From Shinella zoogloeoides (GTDB lineage Bacteria; Pseudomonadota; Alphaproteobacteria; Rhizobiales; Rhizobiaceae): DNA of 64,000 nucleotides. The stretch is taken from positions 685,501-749,500 of the forward strand of contig NZ_CP132311.1 in assembly GCF_030733845.1 (NCBI RefSeq), written 5' to 3'. A program made the position numbers and the translations under genes. Under the pieces are notes generated by a model. The model saw only the letters and a program-made list of their open reading frames with translations. It did no database searches and was not told the DNA's origin. Position 1 is the stretch's first letter. Every line of letters begins with the position of its first letter. This document shows, in pieces, positions 18,300 through 26,813 of the stretch.

Positions 18300-18420
18300 C
18301 TCCCTAAATCCCTCCCCACAAGGGGGAGGGTTATCGCATATGAAGTGAAACCACTGCGGTGTGTTCCCTTCTCCCCTGCGGGGAGAAGGTGCCGGCAGGC
18401 GGATGAGGGGGATGCCGAAG
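18300..18420. repeat. Mosaic palindromic element B1
   Basis: Two palindromic modules lie in the 327-bp gap after the DUF2207 gene. The first is CCCTCCCC-N5-GGGGAGGG (18310-18330), which may also serve as terminator. The second is CCTTCTCCCC-TGC-GGGGAGAAGG (18367-18389), followed by GTGCCGGCAGGCGG. The first module is shared with 23557 and 45195; the second with 19633. The remainder of the gap belongs to the upstream end of the IS110 element; no gene is visible. Confidence 0.65.
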
Positions 18421-18493
18421 GCAAAAGGACAACGTTTCCCGCCGCATCACCCCCTTGCATGTTCATTTTGCATTGATTGCTTGATGATCGATG

Positions 18494-18527
18494 CGCACTC
18501 CGGCGGATGGCCATCCGCCGGAGTGCG
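18494..18527. repeat. 34-bp perfect palindrome upstream of the IS110 transposase
   Basis: The sequence reads the same on both strands from 18494 to 18527, centred on GATGGCCATC, with arms CGCACTCCGGCGGATGG. There is no loop. It is 80 bp before the transposase start. It may be part of the element's noncoding left end, where IS110-group elements encode their bridge RNA, or a preexisting target palindrome. The element boundary is not visible to me. Confidence 0.75.
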
Positions 18528-18606
18528 GACGGTCGGGACCGCGACCCCCTTGGCTTGAACCGGGGATGAGCTTGGTCCGGCCGTCCTTCGCGTTTGTCCT
18601 GAACAG

Positions 18607-19596
18607 ATGATGGGGAGCAAGTCCCGCATGCAAGGCAAGGTATCGTCAAAACCAAACGCGGCACCAGTTTATGTCGGTGTCGATGTCTGTAAAGAGTGGC
18701 TCGACATTCATTTGCATCCGCTGGGCCGCGACCTCAGGCTCGCCAATGGCAAGGCCGGGCTGCAAGCGCTGAAGCGGCTACTGCGCGGGCTGCAGCCGGC
18801 CTCTATCGTGATGGAGGCGACGGGCAAGTTTCACCGACTGGCCCATCGCAGTCTGCATGAGAGCGGCTTTCCGGTCGCTATCGTCGATCCGTATCGCGCC
18901 CGCATGTTCGCCAGAGCCTGCGGCCACTTGGCCAAGACCGATCGGCTGGATGCCCGCTTTCTCGCCATTCTCTCGCAAATGCAGCAGCCAGCGCCCACCG
19001 CGCCTCCCGACAAGCTTCTGGAAACACTTGGCGAACTGATCAATGCGCGCTGCGCGGCCGCAGCCGATCTGGCGGCGCACAAGAACCGCCTGAAAGCGAC
19101 GGATAGTGCTTTCCTGCGCCAGCAGCTCGGCAAGCTGGTCATAGCCTTGCAGCGGCATATCGAAAGCTTGGACAAGGAGATCGCCCAGCGCATCGCCGAG
19201 GATCCCGAGCTTTGCCGCAGAGTGGAAATCCTGACCTCCGTTCCCGGCGTCGGCGCCGTCACGGCTCATTGCCTGGTCATCGGCCTGAGCGAGTTGGGGC
19301 ACTGCAATGCCAAGCAGGCGGCCATGCTGGCCGGCTTGGCGCCGATCGCCAACGACAGTGGCGCGCGCCAGGGGCAGCGCTCGATCAGTGGCGGCCGCAA
19401 GACGCCGCGCAACGCCCTCTACATGGCGGCGCTGTCGGCCTGCCGCTACAATCCGGATATGAAAACCTTCGCCACACGGCTGAAGGACAACGGAAAGCAG
19501 GCCAAGGTCGTTCTCACCGCCGTCATGCGAAAACTCGTCGTCCTCGCCAACACGCTTCTTACCCAAAATCGATGCTGGACGCCAAATCCACCTTGA
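18607..19596 (+). mobile_element. IS110-family transposase (intact)
   Basis: 329 residues with the RuvC-like DEDD site: Asp26 in VGVDV, Glu70 in MEATG, Asp112 and Asp115 in KTDRLDA. A helix-hairpin-helix SVPGVGAVTAH follows near 211-221. The C-terminal Tnp_20 domain has NDSGARQGQ, where Ser251 is the likely nucleophile. No frameshift or stop interrupts it, so it could be active. There is no clear Shine-Dalgarno. IS110 elements lack terminal inverted repeats, so only the gene is given here. Related palindromes flank it at 18367 and 19633. Confidence 0.93.
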
Positions 19597-19624
19597 CCTT
19601 CAACACAGATGCTCATCCGACCCT

Positions 19625-19735
19625 TCGGGCCACCTTCTCCCCGCTGGGGAGAAGGGGAAAACCGCAACGCTCTACCATAGGCGACAACCTTCCCCTTGTG
19701 GGGGAGATGCCGGCAGGCAGAGAGGGCCTTAGAAA
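19625..19735. repeat. Mosaic palindromic element B2
   Basis: Module CCTTCTCCCC-GCT-GGGGAGAAGG (19633-19655), then a spacer, then CCCCTTGTGGGGGAGATGCC and GGCAGGCAGAGAGGG. It begins about 30 bp after the transposase stop and its end overlaps the last codons of the leftward GH25 gene. Together with element B1 it brackets the IS110 gene. Confidence 0.65.
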
Positions 19736-20823
19736 TCCTGGTAGTTGAGCGGCGTGATCTCGACCATGCGGCGGGTGGGCGTGACCGTTGCCGCGCCCGC
19801 GACCGCAAGGCCCGCGCCGACCGAAGCGGAAACGCTGACGGGGAAGGAGGCGATGGTGCCGGAGGCGAGCGTGATCGCGCCCGTCGTCTGCACTGAGGCC
19901 CCGGTCGAGGCTGCCGCTTGCGCCGTGGCGGTCAGCGTGCCCGTTACGGGAATGGAGGCGGTAAGGATGTCGTCCACCGGCTCGAAGGGTTTTTCCGGCA
20001 GGAGGCTGCCGAACGCCCAGACCGCCTTCAACTGCGTCTTGGTCATCGACGCGACGTTGACGTCGATATCGTTCTCCGCGCCCTTCACCCGATAGGGGCA
20101 GCGCCGCTTGGAGCAGTTGACGGCGGCGGAGAACTGCCAGAGCGCGTAGTTGTCCCAGTTGCCCATCGGGAAGCTGCCCGTGATGCCCGGTTTGTAGCGG
20201 GCGTACCAGAGCGGCAGGCGCGACAGGATGCGGTACTTGTCGCGGTTGGCGGCGATATGCCGGGCGGTGGCGTGATTGGTGTAGAGCACCGGATAGCGGC
20301 CCGTGCGCGTCCTGATATGGCCGGCGAAGACCTGTGCATCCTCCAGCGACATGTAGTTTTCCGGATCGATGCCCTCGATATCCAGCACCATCATCTCGTC
20401 GTCCTGTGGATTGGCATAGTCGAGGAAATGGTTGGCCTGGTCGACAGGATTGCCGGGGCGGGCGAGATGGTAGGCGCCCCAGAGCAGGCCCTTGGCGCGG
20501 GCAAGCAGCCGCCGCGTCTCGTAGAGCTCGCGGCTCACCGCATATTTGCGCCACATCGTCTTGCAATGGGCGAAGGTATCGCCGTTATGGTCGCCCCTGC
20601 AACTGTAGCTTTCCGGCAGGCCGTCGGAGGCCTTCGAGATGAAGCCGGCGATCCGCTTGTCGGATAGCATCTGCGACCAGTCGATCTCGTTGAGTTCGTA
20701 GGCGTCGATGACGATGGCGTTTTCCGGCTTCTTCCAGGGCTCCATGTCGGCCGCGCCGGCGCAAAAGGGAAGGGCGGTCGAAAGAAGAAGAGCGGCGAGG
20801 CCGGAAAGCTGCTTTGGTTTCAT
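19729..20823 (-). CDS. Secreted GH25-family lysozyme-like protein
   Basis: 364 residues. A signal peptide (1-24, ending CAGA) precedes a GH25 barrel that hydrolyses beta-1,4 bonds in peptidoglycan. Catalytic acids are Asp148 and Glu150 in VLDIEG; other family marks are KASDG (64-68), GAYHLARPG (116-124) and the YALWQFS strand. From about residue 280 to the end the chain is a low-complexity Ala/Thr/Ser/Val tail, perhaps a wall-spanning or surface stalk. It is transcribed divergently from the BA14K gene, 183 bp apart. Confidence 0.9.
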   Translation of the reverse strand: MKPKQLSGLAALLLSTALPFCAGAADMEPWKKPENAIVIDAYELNEIDWSQMLSDKRIAGFISKASDGLPESYSCRGDHNGDTFAHCKTMWRKYAVSRELYETRRLLARAKGLLWGAYHLARPGNPVDQANHFLDYANPQDDEMMVLDIEGIDPENYMSLEDAQVFAGHIRTRTGRYPVLYTNHATARHIAANRDKYRILSRLPLWYARYKPGITGSFPMGNWDNYALWQFSAAVNCSKRRCPYRVKGAENDIDVNVASMTKTQLKAVWAFGSLLPEKPFEPVDDILTASIPVTGTLTATAQAAASTGASVQTTGAITLASGTIASFPVSVSASVGAGLAVAGAATVTPTRRMVEITPLNYQDF

Positions 20824-21006
20824 GGACGTTCCCTCGCGAATCTCGGATCCTCCGCAAGCGGCGATGGTGCGGCAGGTATGGTTAACGAAGCGCTAAGTCA
20901 TGTATTGCGGTGAACGGGACATTTGAGGAACAATGCGGGCCGGTTCGCATTATATAGTAAAATGCCCTTCCGCGGGTTGCCGCGGCCGAATTACGGGAGA
21001 AGCGTC

Positions 21007-21597
21007 ATGAGACTTTCGAGCAAATGTATCGTCGTCGCCTTTTCGGCGCTGTTTGCCATCACGCCGATGGTGCCGGCCGCCGCCATGCCGCTGGGGGCCG
21101 TGAAGGCTCAGCCGGTAGAGGGCGGTGCAGATGTCACGCTCATCGACCAGCGGTGCATCTACTGCAAGCGCGGGGGTGGTGGCGACTGGCGCGCGCGCGT
21201 CTTCCAGGAACAGTCCAACTGGTACGGCGACAGCAAGAACACCGGCCTCTACAATGGCGGTCCCCGCCGTTATCGCGACGGCTGGTCGGAACGCCGCCGC
21301 TACCGGGATGGCTGGTCCGGCCATCGCGGCTATCGTGACGGCTGGTATCGCGGCCATCGCGGCTACCGCTATGCACGTCCCGGCTATCGCCGCCACGACA
21401 ACGGTTTCTGGTTCCCGCTCGCCGCATTCGGCGCGGGCGCCATCATCGGCGGCGCGATCGCCAACGACCGCGTCTACAGCGGTGGCGGCTCGCATGTGAA
21501 CTGGTGCGCCAATCGCTATCGTTCGTACCGCGCCTACGACAACACGTTCCAGCCCTATAACGGCCCCCGCCGTCAGTGCCTGTCGCCCTATCGCTGA
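21007..21597 (+). CDS. BA14K-family secreted protein with YRDGW repeats
   Basis: 196 residues, GGGAG 7 nt before ATG. A signal peptide ends near AAAMP (26). Residues 88-118 hold three tandem copies of a YRDGW-centred repeat rich in Arg, Gly and Tyr. A hydrophobic glycine zipper-like helix [12 protein letters not shown] follows. The C-terminus carries the BA14K signature [19 protein letters not shown], known from Brucella as an immunoreactive and lectin-like protein. A strong terminator follows. Confidence 0.9.
   Translation: MRLSSKCIVVAFSALFAITPMVPAAAMPLGAVKAQPVEGGADVTLIDQRCIYCKRGGGGDWRARVFQEQSNWYGDSKNTGLYNGGPRRYRDGWSERRRYRDGWSGHRGYRDGWYRGHRGYRYARPGYRRHDNGFWFPLAAFGAGAIIGGAIANDRVYSGGGSHVNWCANRYRSYRAYDNTFQPYNGPRRQCLSPYR
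21268..21360 (+). repeat. Tandem 30-33 bp repeat inside the BA14K gene
   Basis: Three in-frame units (21268-21297, 21298-21327, 21328-21360), each encoding a YRDGW core. Third-position differences between units show that they are not recent identical copies. A fourth degenerate unit begins at 21361. Confidence 0.75.
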
Positions 21598-21636
21598 TAG
21601 CGCCTTGCAACATGCCGGACCGTTCCGGCTCTCATG

Positions 21637-21671
21637 AACAGGCCGACCGGATGAACCGGCCGGCCTGTTTT
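21637..21671 (+). terminator. Intrinsic terminator after the BA14K gene
   Basis: AACAGGCCGACCGG-atgaa-CCGGCCGGCCTGTT forms a 14-bp stem with one mismatch, followed by a T tract (TTTT). Confidence 0.85.
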
Positions 21672-21694
21672 CATATGATGGGCTTCGCAAAACA

Positions 21695-21710
21695 TTGACG
21701 TTTACGTAAA
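21695..21710. promoter_or_regulatory. Possible LiuR/PsrA-like operator
   Basis: TTGACGTTTACGTAAA, containing the palindrome TTTACGTAAA, lies 72 bp before the acyl-CoA dehydrogenase start. It resembles the ACGT/TTACG-rich operators described for regulators of branched-chain amino-acid and fatty-acid degradation in proteobacteria. The match is from memory, so the regulator is only suggested. Confidence 0.45.
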
Positions 21711-21781
21711 AATCAATAATCTGGCCGCCGGATAGTCACTGCGCCCCTCAGTCCGGGGCGGCGGTCGGGAGGAGGATAAGC

Positions 21782-23554
21782 ATGTACAAGGCGCCGGTCG
21801 AGGAGATTGCGTTCACGCTGAAGCACGTTGCCGGGCTCACCCCCGCGCTCGACGGCGGCCATCTGGGCGACCTGACGGACGATCTTGTCGACGCCATCCT
21901 GTCGGAGGCCGGCCGCTTCGCCACCGAAGAGGTCGCCCCGCTCGCCGAGATCGGCGACACGCAGGGCGCGCGCCTTGCCGATGGCAAGGTTTCCATGCCC
22001 GACGGCTGGCCGGCACTCTACAAGGCCTGGGCCGAGGGCGGCTGGAACTCGCTGACGGCCTCGCCGGAATTCGGCGGGCAGGGGCTTCCCCACATGCTGC
22101 ACGTCGCCGCGCTCGAAATGTGGAACAGCGGCTCGATGGCCTTCGCGATCGGCCCGACGCTCACCATCGGCGCCATCGAGGCCCTGACAGCGCACGGTTC
22201 CGAGCATCTCAAGAACACCTACCTGCCGCAGATGGTCTCGGGCGAATGGATGGGCTCGATGAACCTCACCGAGCCCCATGCCGGCTCCGACCTCGGCGTC
22301 ATGAAGACTCGCGCCGAGCGCCGTGACGACGGCACCTACCGCCTGTTCGGCCAGAAGATCTTCATCACCTACGGCGAGCATGACTTCACCGACAACATCG
22401 TCCATCTCGTGCTCGCCCGCCTGCCCGATGCGCCGGCCGGCACGCGCGGCATCTCGCTCTTCCTCGTGCCGAAGTTCCTCGTCAACGCGGACGGCTCGCT
22501 CGGCGCGCGCAACGATGCCTATTGCCATTCCATCGAGCACAAGCTCGGCATCCACGGCTCGCCGACCTGCACCATGATCTACGGCGACGGCCGTTTCGGC
22601 GACGAGCCGGGCGCCGTCGGCTGGCTGATCGGCGAGGAGAACCGGGGCCTCGCCTGCATGTTCACCATGATGAACAACGCCCGCCTCGCCGTCGGCATGC
22701 AGGGCGTGGCGATCGCGGAGGCGGCGACGCAGAAGGCCATCGCCTACGCGAAGGAGCGCACGCAGGGCAAGGCGCCCGGCTGGCAGGGTTCCGGCATGAG
22801 CCCGATCATCGAGCACCCGGACGTCGCCCGCATGCTCCTGACCATGAAGGTGCTGACCCAGGGCGCCCGCGCCATCACCTACGCCTGCGCGCACGCCGTC
22901 GACCTGTCGCATGGCGACGAGGCGAAGCACTGGAGCGAGCGCGCCAGCCTGCTCACCCCCATCGCCAAGAGCTTTGCTACCGATGCCGGCGTGGATGTCG
23001 CCTCGCTCGGTGTGCAGGTGCACGGCGGCATGGGCTTCATCGAGGAGACGGGCGCCGCCCGCCTCTACCGTGACGCCCGCATCGCGCCGATCTACGAGGG
23101 CACCAACGGAATCCAGGCGATCGACCTCGTGACGCGCAAGCTGCCGCTCTCGGACGGCGGCCACATCCACGGCTTCATAGCCGAATTGCGCGAGATCGCC
23201 GCCAAGGCCCGCGCCGCTAACGCCCCGGCGCTGGGCGAGACCGGTGAGCGGCTGGAGGCGAGCATTGCCGATCTCGAGGCGGCGACCGAATGGCTGCTCG
23301 CCACGCTCGCCGAAGGCAGGCAGGCCGAGGCGCTCGCCGGCGCCACGCCCTACCAGCGCCTCTTCGGCCTGGTGCTGACCGGCGCCTATCTCGCCAAGGG
23401 CGCGCTCGCCGATGGTGGCGACGGCAGCAACGCCGAACGCGCCGCGCTCTGCCGCTTTGCCGCGGAAAACGTCATCGGCGAGACGGCGGCGCTCAAGGAC
23501 CGGGTGATGACGGGGGCGCAGAGCCTGGAAGCGGCCCGCGCCGTGCTGGGTTAA
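21782..23554 (+). CDS. Acyl-CoA dehydrogenase (long form, DmdC-like)
   Basis: 590 residues, longer than classic acyl-CoA dehydrogenases (about 380) because of an extra C-terminal domain, as in DmdC and FadE-like enzymes. It oxidises acyl-CoA to enoyl-CoA with FAD. FAD/substrate motifs are MNLTEPHAGSDLG and QKIFITYGEHD; the catalytic base is Glu439 in YEGTNGIQ. GGAGGA is 6 nt before ATG. An enoyl-CoA hydratase gene follows after a repeat, making two consecutive beta-oxidation steps. The exact substrate is unknown. Confidence 0.92.
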   Translation: MYKAPVEEIAFTLKHVAGLTPALDGGHLGDLTDDLVDAILSEAGRFATEEVAPLAEIGDTQGARLADGKVSMPDGWPALYKAWAEGGWNSLTASPEFGGQGLPHMLHVAALEMWNSGSMAFAIGPTLTIGAIEALTAHGSEHLKNTYLPQMVSGEWMGSMNLTEPHAGSDLGVMKTRAERRDDGTYRLFGQKIFITYGEHDFTDNIVHLVLARLPDAPAGTRGISLFLVPKFLVNADGSLGARNDAYCHSIEHKLGIHGSPTCTMIYGDGRFGDEPGAVGWLIGEENRGLACMFTMMNNARLAVGMQGVAIAEAATQKAIAYAKERTQGKAPGWQGSGMSPIIEHPDVARMLLTMKVLTQGARAITYACAHAVDLSHGDEAKHWSERASLLTPIAKSFATDAGVDVASLGVQVHGGMGFIEETGAARLYRDARIAPIYEGTNGIQAIDLVTRKLPLSDGGHIHGFIAELREIAAKARAANAPALGETGERLEASIADLEAATEWLLATLAEGRQAEALAGATPYQRLFGLVLTGAYLAKGALADGGDGSNAERAALCRFAAENVIGETAALKDRVMTGAQSLEAARAVLG

Positions 23555-23556
23555 GA

Positions 23557-23677
23557 CCCCTCCCCACAAGGGGGAGGGGCTAACGCGCGGCACCCTCGGT
23601 ATGCAAATCAGAGGCAAGTGCGCGCGTCTTTCTTTCTCCCCCCTTGTGGGGGAGATGCCGGCAGGCAGAGGGGGTGT
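23557..23677. repeat. Mosaic palindromic element B3
   Basis: CCCCTCCCC-ACAA-GGGGGAGGGG at 23557-23579, a core containing GCACCCTCGGTATG, then CTCCCCCCTTGTGGGGGAGA and a GCCGGCAGGCAGAGGGGG tail. Its reverse complement matches element B4 at 45094. It lies between the dehydrogenase and hydratase genes, so these would be cotranscribed only through this hairpin. Confidence 0.75.
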
Positions 23678-23719
23678 CCGGATGCGCGACCTCTCCGCAT
23701 TCATGAGGGAAACGATACC

Positions 23720-24481
23720 ATGACCGACCACATTCTGATCGAACGCCCGCAAGACGCTCCCGGCGTCCAGGTGATCCGCCTCAACCGCGCGGACAAGAAG
23801 AACGCCATCACCCGCGCCATGTACCAGGCGATGACGGACGCGCTGAAGGCGGGCGATGCGGATGATGCCGTGCGCGCCACCGTCTTCCTCGGCAGTGAGG
23901 GCTGCTTTTCCGCGGGCAACGACCTCAACGACTTCATGGCCTTCGCCATGGGCGGCACGATGGGCCGCGAGGTGATCGATTTCCTCCATGCGCTCGCCGC
24001 CCATACCAGGCCGCTGGTCTCCGGCGTCGACGGCCTCGCCATCGGAATCGGCACGACCATCCATCTGCACTGCGACCTGACCTATGCGTCGATCCGCACG
24101 GAATTCCGCACGCCCTTCGTCGATCTGGCGCTGGTGCCGGAGGCGGCCTCCAGCCTGCTGGCGCCCCGCCTGATGGGCCACCAGCGCGCCTTCGCGCTGC
24201 TGGCCGCCGGCGATGGCTTTTCCGCCGCTGCCGCGCGCGATGCCGGTCTCGTCCATGCCGTGGTCGAGCCGGCCGCGGTGGACGAACAGGCGCTGGCCGC
24301 GGCAAGGCACCTTGCCGCCAAGCCGCCGAAGGCGCTGGCGATCGCCCGCAACCTCATCCGCGGCGATCGCGCGGACGTCGCCGCGCGCATCGACGAGGAG
24401 GCCGGCCATTTCGCCGCCCAGCTCAAGAGCCCGGAAGCGCGCGCCGCCTTCGAGGCCTTCATGGCGCGCGGCAAGGCTTGA
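23720..24481 (+). CDS. Enoyl-CoA hydratase/isomerase family protein
   Basis: 253 residues, AGGGAAA about 7 nt before ATG. It is a crotonase-fold enzyme of fatty acid or acyl-CoA degradation. The oxyanion-hole segments are CFSAGNDLNDF and VDGLAIGIGTT; the acidic residue in LALVPEAASS sits where the second catalytic Glu is found. Hydratase versus isomerase activity cannot be told apart here. Upstream partner: the acyl-CoA dehydrogenase. Confidence 0.88.
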   Translation: MTDHILIERPQDAPGVQVIRLNRADKKNAITRAMYQAMTDALKAGDADDAVRATVFLGSEGCFSAGNDLNDFMAFAMGGTMGREVIDFLHALAAHTRPLVSGVDGLAIGIGTTIHLHCDLTYASIRTEFRTPFVDLALVPEAASSLLAPRLMGHQRAFALLAAGDGFSAAAARDAGLVHAVVEPAAVDEQALAAARHLAAKPPKALAIARNLIRGDRADVAARIDEEAGHFAAQLKSPEARAAFEAFMARGKA

Positions 24482-24662
24482 CGGCCTTGCCATTTGTGGT
24501 CTGTCAATTTTAACAGGACCTTAAACACGTTTTCCTATGGTGCGGCCATTCTCCGGCGCTTCCGCCGGCGGCCGCATGATGCGTCCGACCTTCGCCTTCC
24601 GGCATGCCCGTTCAGCATCGAGTGCCGCCCCATCGCGGCGCTCCCGAAGGAATACGCTCCCC

Positions 24663-26756
24663 GTGTCCAAGCGCTCCAATCTCATGACGCGCATCCTTGT
24701 CGTCGCGTCCCTCGTCGTCATCGCCGCCTTCACCGGCTTCTCCCTCTATATCGATAGCCTGCAGCGCAGCGTGCTGACGAATTCCGTCGAGGAAAGCATC
24801 GACAGCTCCGGCAAGCAGGCCGCGCAGAGCATCGCCAACTGGCTGAACGCCCGCGTCGCGCTGACCGAAATGGCGGGCAACGCCGCCGCCAAGGCCGCCG
24901 ACCCGGCCGGCATCGAAACCGTGCTGCAGAACGACGTGCTGGTCGGCCAGTTCATGACCACCTATGTCGGAGACGAGGCCGGTATCTTCACGCAGTGGCC
25001 GAAGTCGGAAATGCCCGATGGATACGACCCGCGCCAGCGCCCGTGGTATCAGGACGCGGTCAAGGCGAATGCCAGCGTGCTGACCGAACCCTATATCGAC
25101 GCCTCCACCAACGACCTGATCATCAGCGCCGCCACCCCGGTCAAGCGCGACGGCAAGCTCACCGGCGTCGCCGGCAGCGACTTCTCGCTGAAGTCGCTGG
25201 TCGACATGGTGGATTCGGTCGATCTCGGCGGCATGGGCTTCGCCTTCCTCGTCAACAAGAACGGCCAGATCCTCGTGCACCAGGACAAGGCGCTCGTCAC
25301 CAAGACGCTTGCCGACGCCTTCCCCGAGGCGACGCCCGCCATCGGCGGCGGCATCGCGCACACCACCTATGCCGGCAAGCCGGTGCTCGTCTCCTTCGTG
25401 CCGGTCACGGGCCTGCCCTCGGTGGAATGGTATCTCGGCTTCACTATCGACAGCGGCATGGCCTATGCGGCCATCGACCAGTTCCGCATTGCCGCGACCA
25501 TTGCCACCGTGCTCGCCGTCATCGTCATGATGGGCTTCCTGGCCACCGTGCTCTCGCGCCTCGTGGTGCGCCCGGTCAAGGACATGACCGGCGCCATGGA
25601 CAAGCTCGCCTCCGGCGATGTGCGCACCGAAATCCCCGGCCAGGAGCGCACGGACGAGATCGGCCGCATGGCCGCCGCGGTCGCCGTCTTCCGCGACAAT
25701 GCGATCGAGCGCGCGCGCCTCGAAAACGCCGCCGAGGAGGGCCGCGTGCTCTCCGAAAGCGAGCGCCGTGAGCGCGAGGCCGTGAAAGCCCGCGAAGCCG
25801 CCGAGATCCACCACGCCGTCGAGGCGCTGGCCGACGGCCTCGGCCGCCTTGCCGAGGGCGACCTCGCCCACCGCATCGAGGCACCCTTCGCCGGTCATCT
25901 CGATCGCCTGCGTACGGACTTCAACCACTCGCTGAGCAAGCTGCATACGGCGATGACGACGGTCGGCCAGAACGCCCGCGCCATCGATGCCGGCGCGACG
26001 GAAATCCGCTCGGCCGCAGACGATCTCGCCCGCCGCACCGAACAGCAGGCCGCTTCCGTGGAAGAGACGGCAGCCGCGCTGGAAGAGATCACCACGACCG
26101 TCAAGGACTCGACCCGCCGGGCCGAGGAAGTCGGCTCGCTCGTCGCCCGCACCCGCACCGGAGCAGAGAAATCCGGCGAGGTGGTGCGCCGTGCCGTCTC
26201 GGCCATGCAGGGCATCGAAAAATCCTCGCACGAGATCTCCAACATCATCGGCGTCATCGACGACATCGCCTTCCAGACCAACCTGCTGGCGCTGAATGCC
26301 GGCGTGGAAGCCGCCCGCGCCGGCGAGGCCGGCAAGGGCTTCGCGGTCGTCGCGCAGGAAGTGCGCGAACTCGCGCAGCGCTCGGCCAATGCCGCCAAGG
26401 AGATCAAGGCGCTGATCACCACCTCGGGCGATCAGGTCCGCTCCGGGGTGGCGCTGGTCGATGAGACGGGTGCGGCGCTCGAAGCCATCGTGCGCGAGGT
26501 GCAGGAGATCAACGGCCACGTCAACGCCATCGTGCTCGCCGCCCGCGAGCAGTCGACCGGCCTGCAGGAGATCAACACCGCCGTCAACACGATGGACCAG
26601 GGCACGCAGCAGAACGCCGCCATGGTGGAGGAACAGACCGCCGCCAGCCACGGCCTCGCCACCGAAGCCGCCGCCCTCAATGCGCTGCTGGCGCAGTTCC
26701 GGCTGGGGCAGGGGATCGCAGGCCACGCCGCCTCGTCCTCGCGCCGCGCGGCCTGA
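24663..26756 (+). CDS. Methyl-accepting chemotaxis protein with dCACHE sensor
   Basis: 697 residues from GTG 24663, with GAAGGA 9-10 nt upstream; an ATG seven codons later lacks a site. Transmembrane helices lie at about 8-30 and 278-302. Between them is a periplasmic double-CACHE domain with PWYQDAVKA, a motif common in amine or amino-acid sensors. A HAMP domain, a second HAMP-like segment near 395-450 and the signalling domain follow; the hairpin tip is [20 protein letters not shown]. No C-terminal CheR-tethering pentapeptide is visible. Single gene, closed by a terminator. Confidence 0.93.
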   Translation: MSKRSNLMTRILVVASLVVIAAFTGFSLYIDSLQRSVLTNSVEESIDSSGKQAAQSIANWLNARVALTEMAGNAAAKAADPAGIETVLQNDVLVGQFMTTYVGDEAGIFTQWPKSEMPDGYDPRQRPWYQDAVKANASVLTEPYIDASTNDLIISAATPVKRDGKLTGVAGSDFSLKSLVDMVDSVDLGGMGFAFLVNKNGQILVHQDKALVTKTLADAFPEATPAIGGGIAHTTYAGKPVLVSFVPVTGLPSVEWYLGFTIDSGMAYAAIDQFRIAATIATVLAVIVMMGFLATVLSRLVVRPVKDMTGAMDKLASGDVRTEIPGQERTDEIGRMAAAVAVFRDNAIERARLENAAEEGRVLSESERREREAVKAREAAEIHHAVEALADGLGRLAEGDLAHRIEAPFAGHLDRLRTDFNHSLSKLHTAMTTVGQNARAIDAGATEIRSAADDLARRTEQQAASVEETAAALEEITTTVKDSTRRAEEVGSLVARTRTGAEKSGEVVRRAVSAMQGIEKSSHEISNIIGVIDDIAFQTNLLALNAGVEAARAGEAGKGFAVVAQEVRELAQRSANAAKEIKALITTSGDQVRSGVALVDETGAALEAIVREVQEINGHVNAIVLAAREQSTGLQEINTAVNTMDQGTQQNAAMVEEQTAASHGLATEAAALNALLAQFRLGQGIAGHAASSSRRAA

Positions 26757-26772
26757 TAGAAGGCCCTTCAAG

Positions 26773-26804
26773 ACGAAGGCCCGGGAGCGATCCCGGGCCT
26801 TCGT
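26773..26804. terminator. Bidirectional intrinsic terminator
   Basis: A perfect 14-bp stem ACGAAGGCCCGGGA / TCCCGGGCCTTCGT with a GCGA tetraloop, followed by TGTTTT on the plus strand. It sits 9 bp before the stop of the convergent methyltransferase gene and probably serves both directions. Confidence 0.9.
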
Positions 26805-26813
26805 TGTTTTGCG

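Noticed and set aside
21713..24493. 900-codon frame opposite the acyl-CoA dehydrogenase and hydratase genes
   Set aside because: Low-complexity Arg/Gly/Ala/His shadow of recognised genes; no ribosome site or family.
24612..26771. 700-codon frame opposite the chemoreceptor gene
   Set aside because: Shadow of the MCP frame; no motif.
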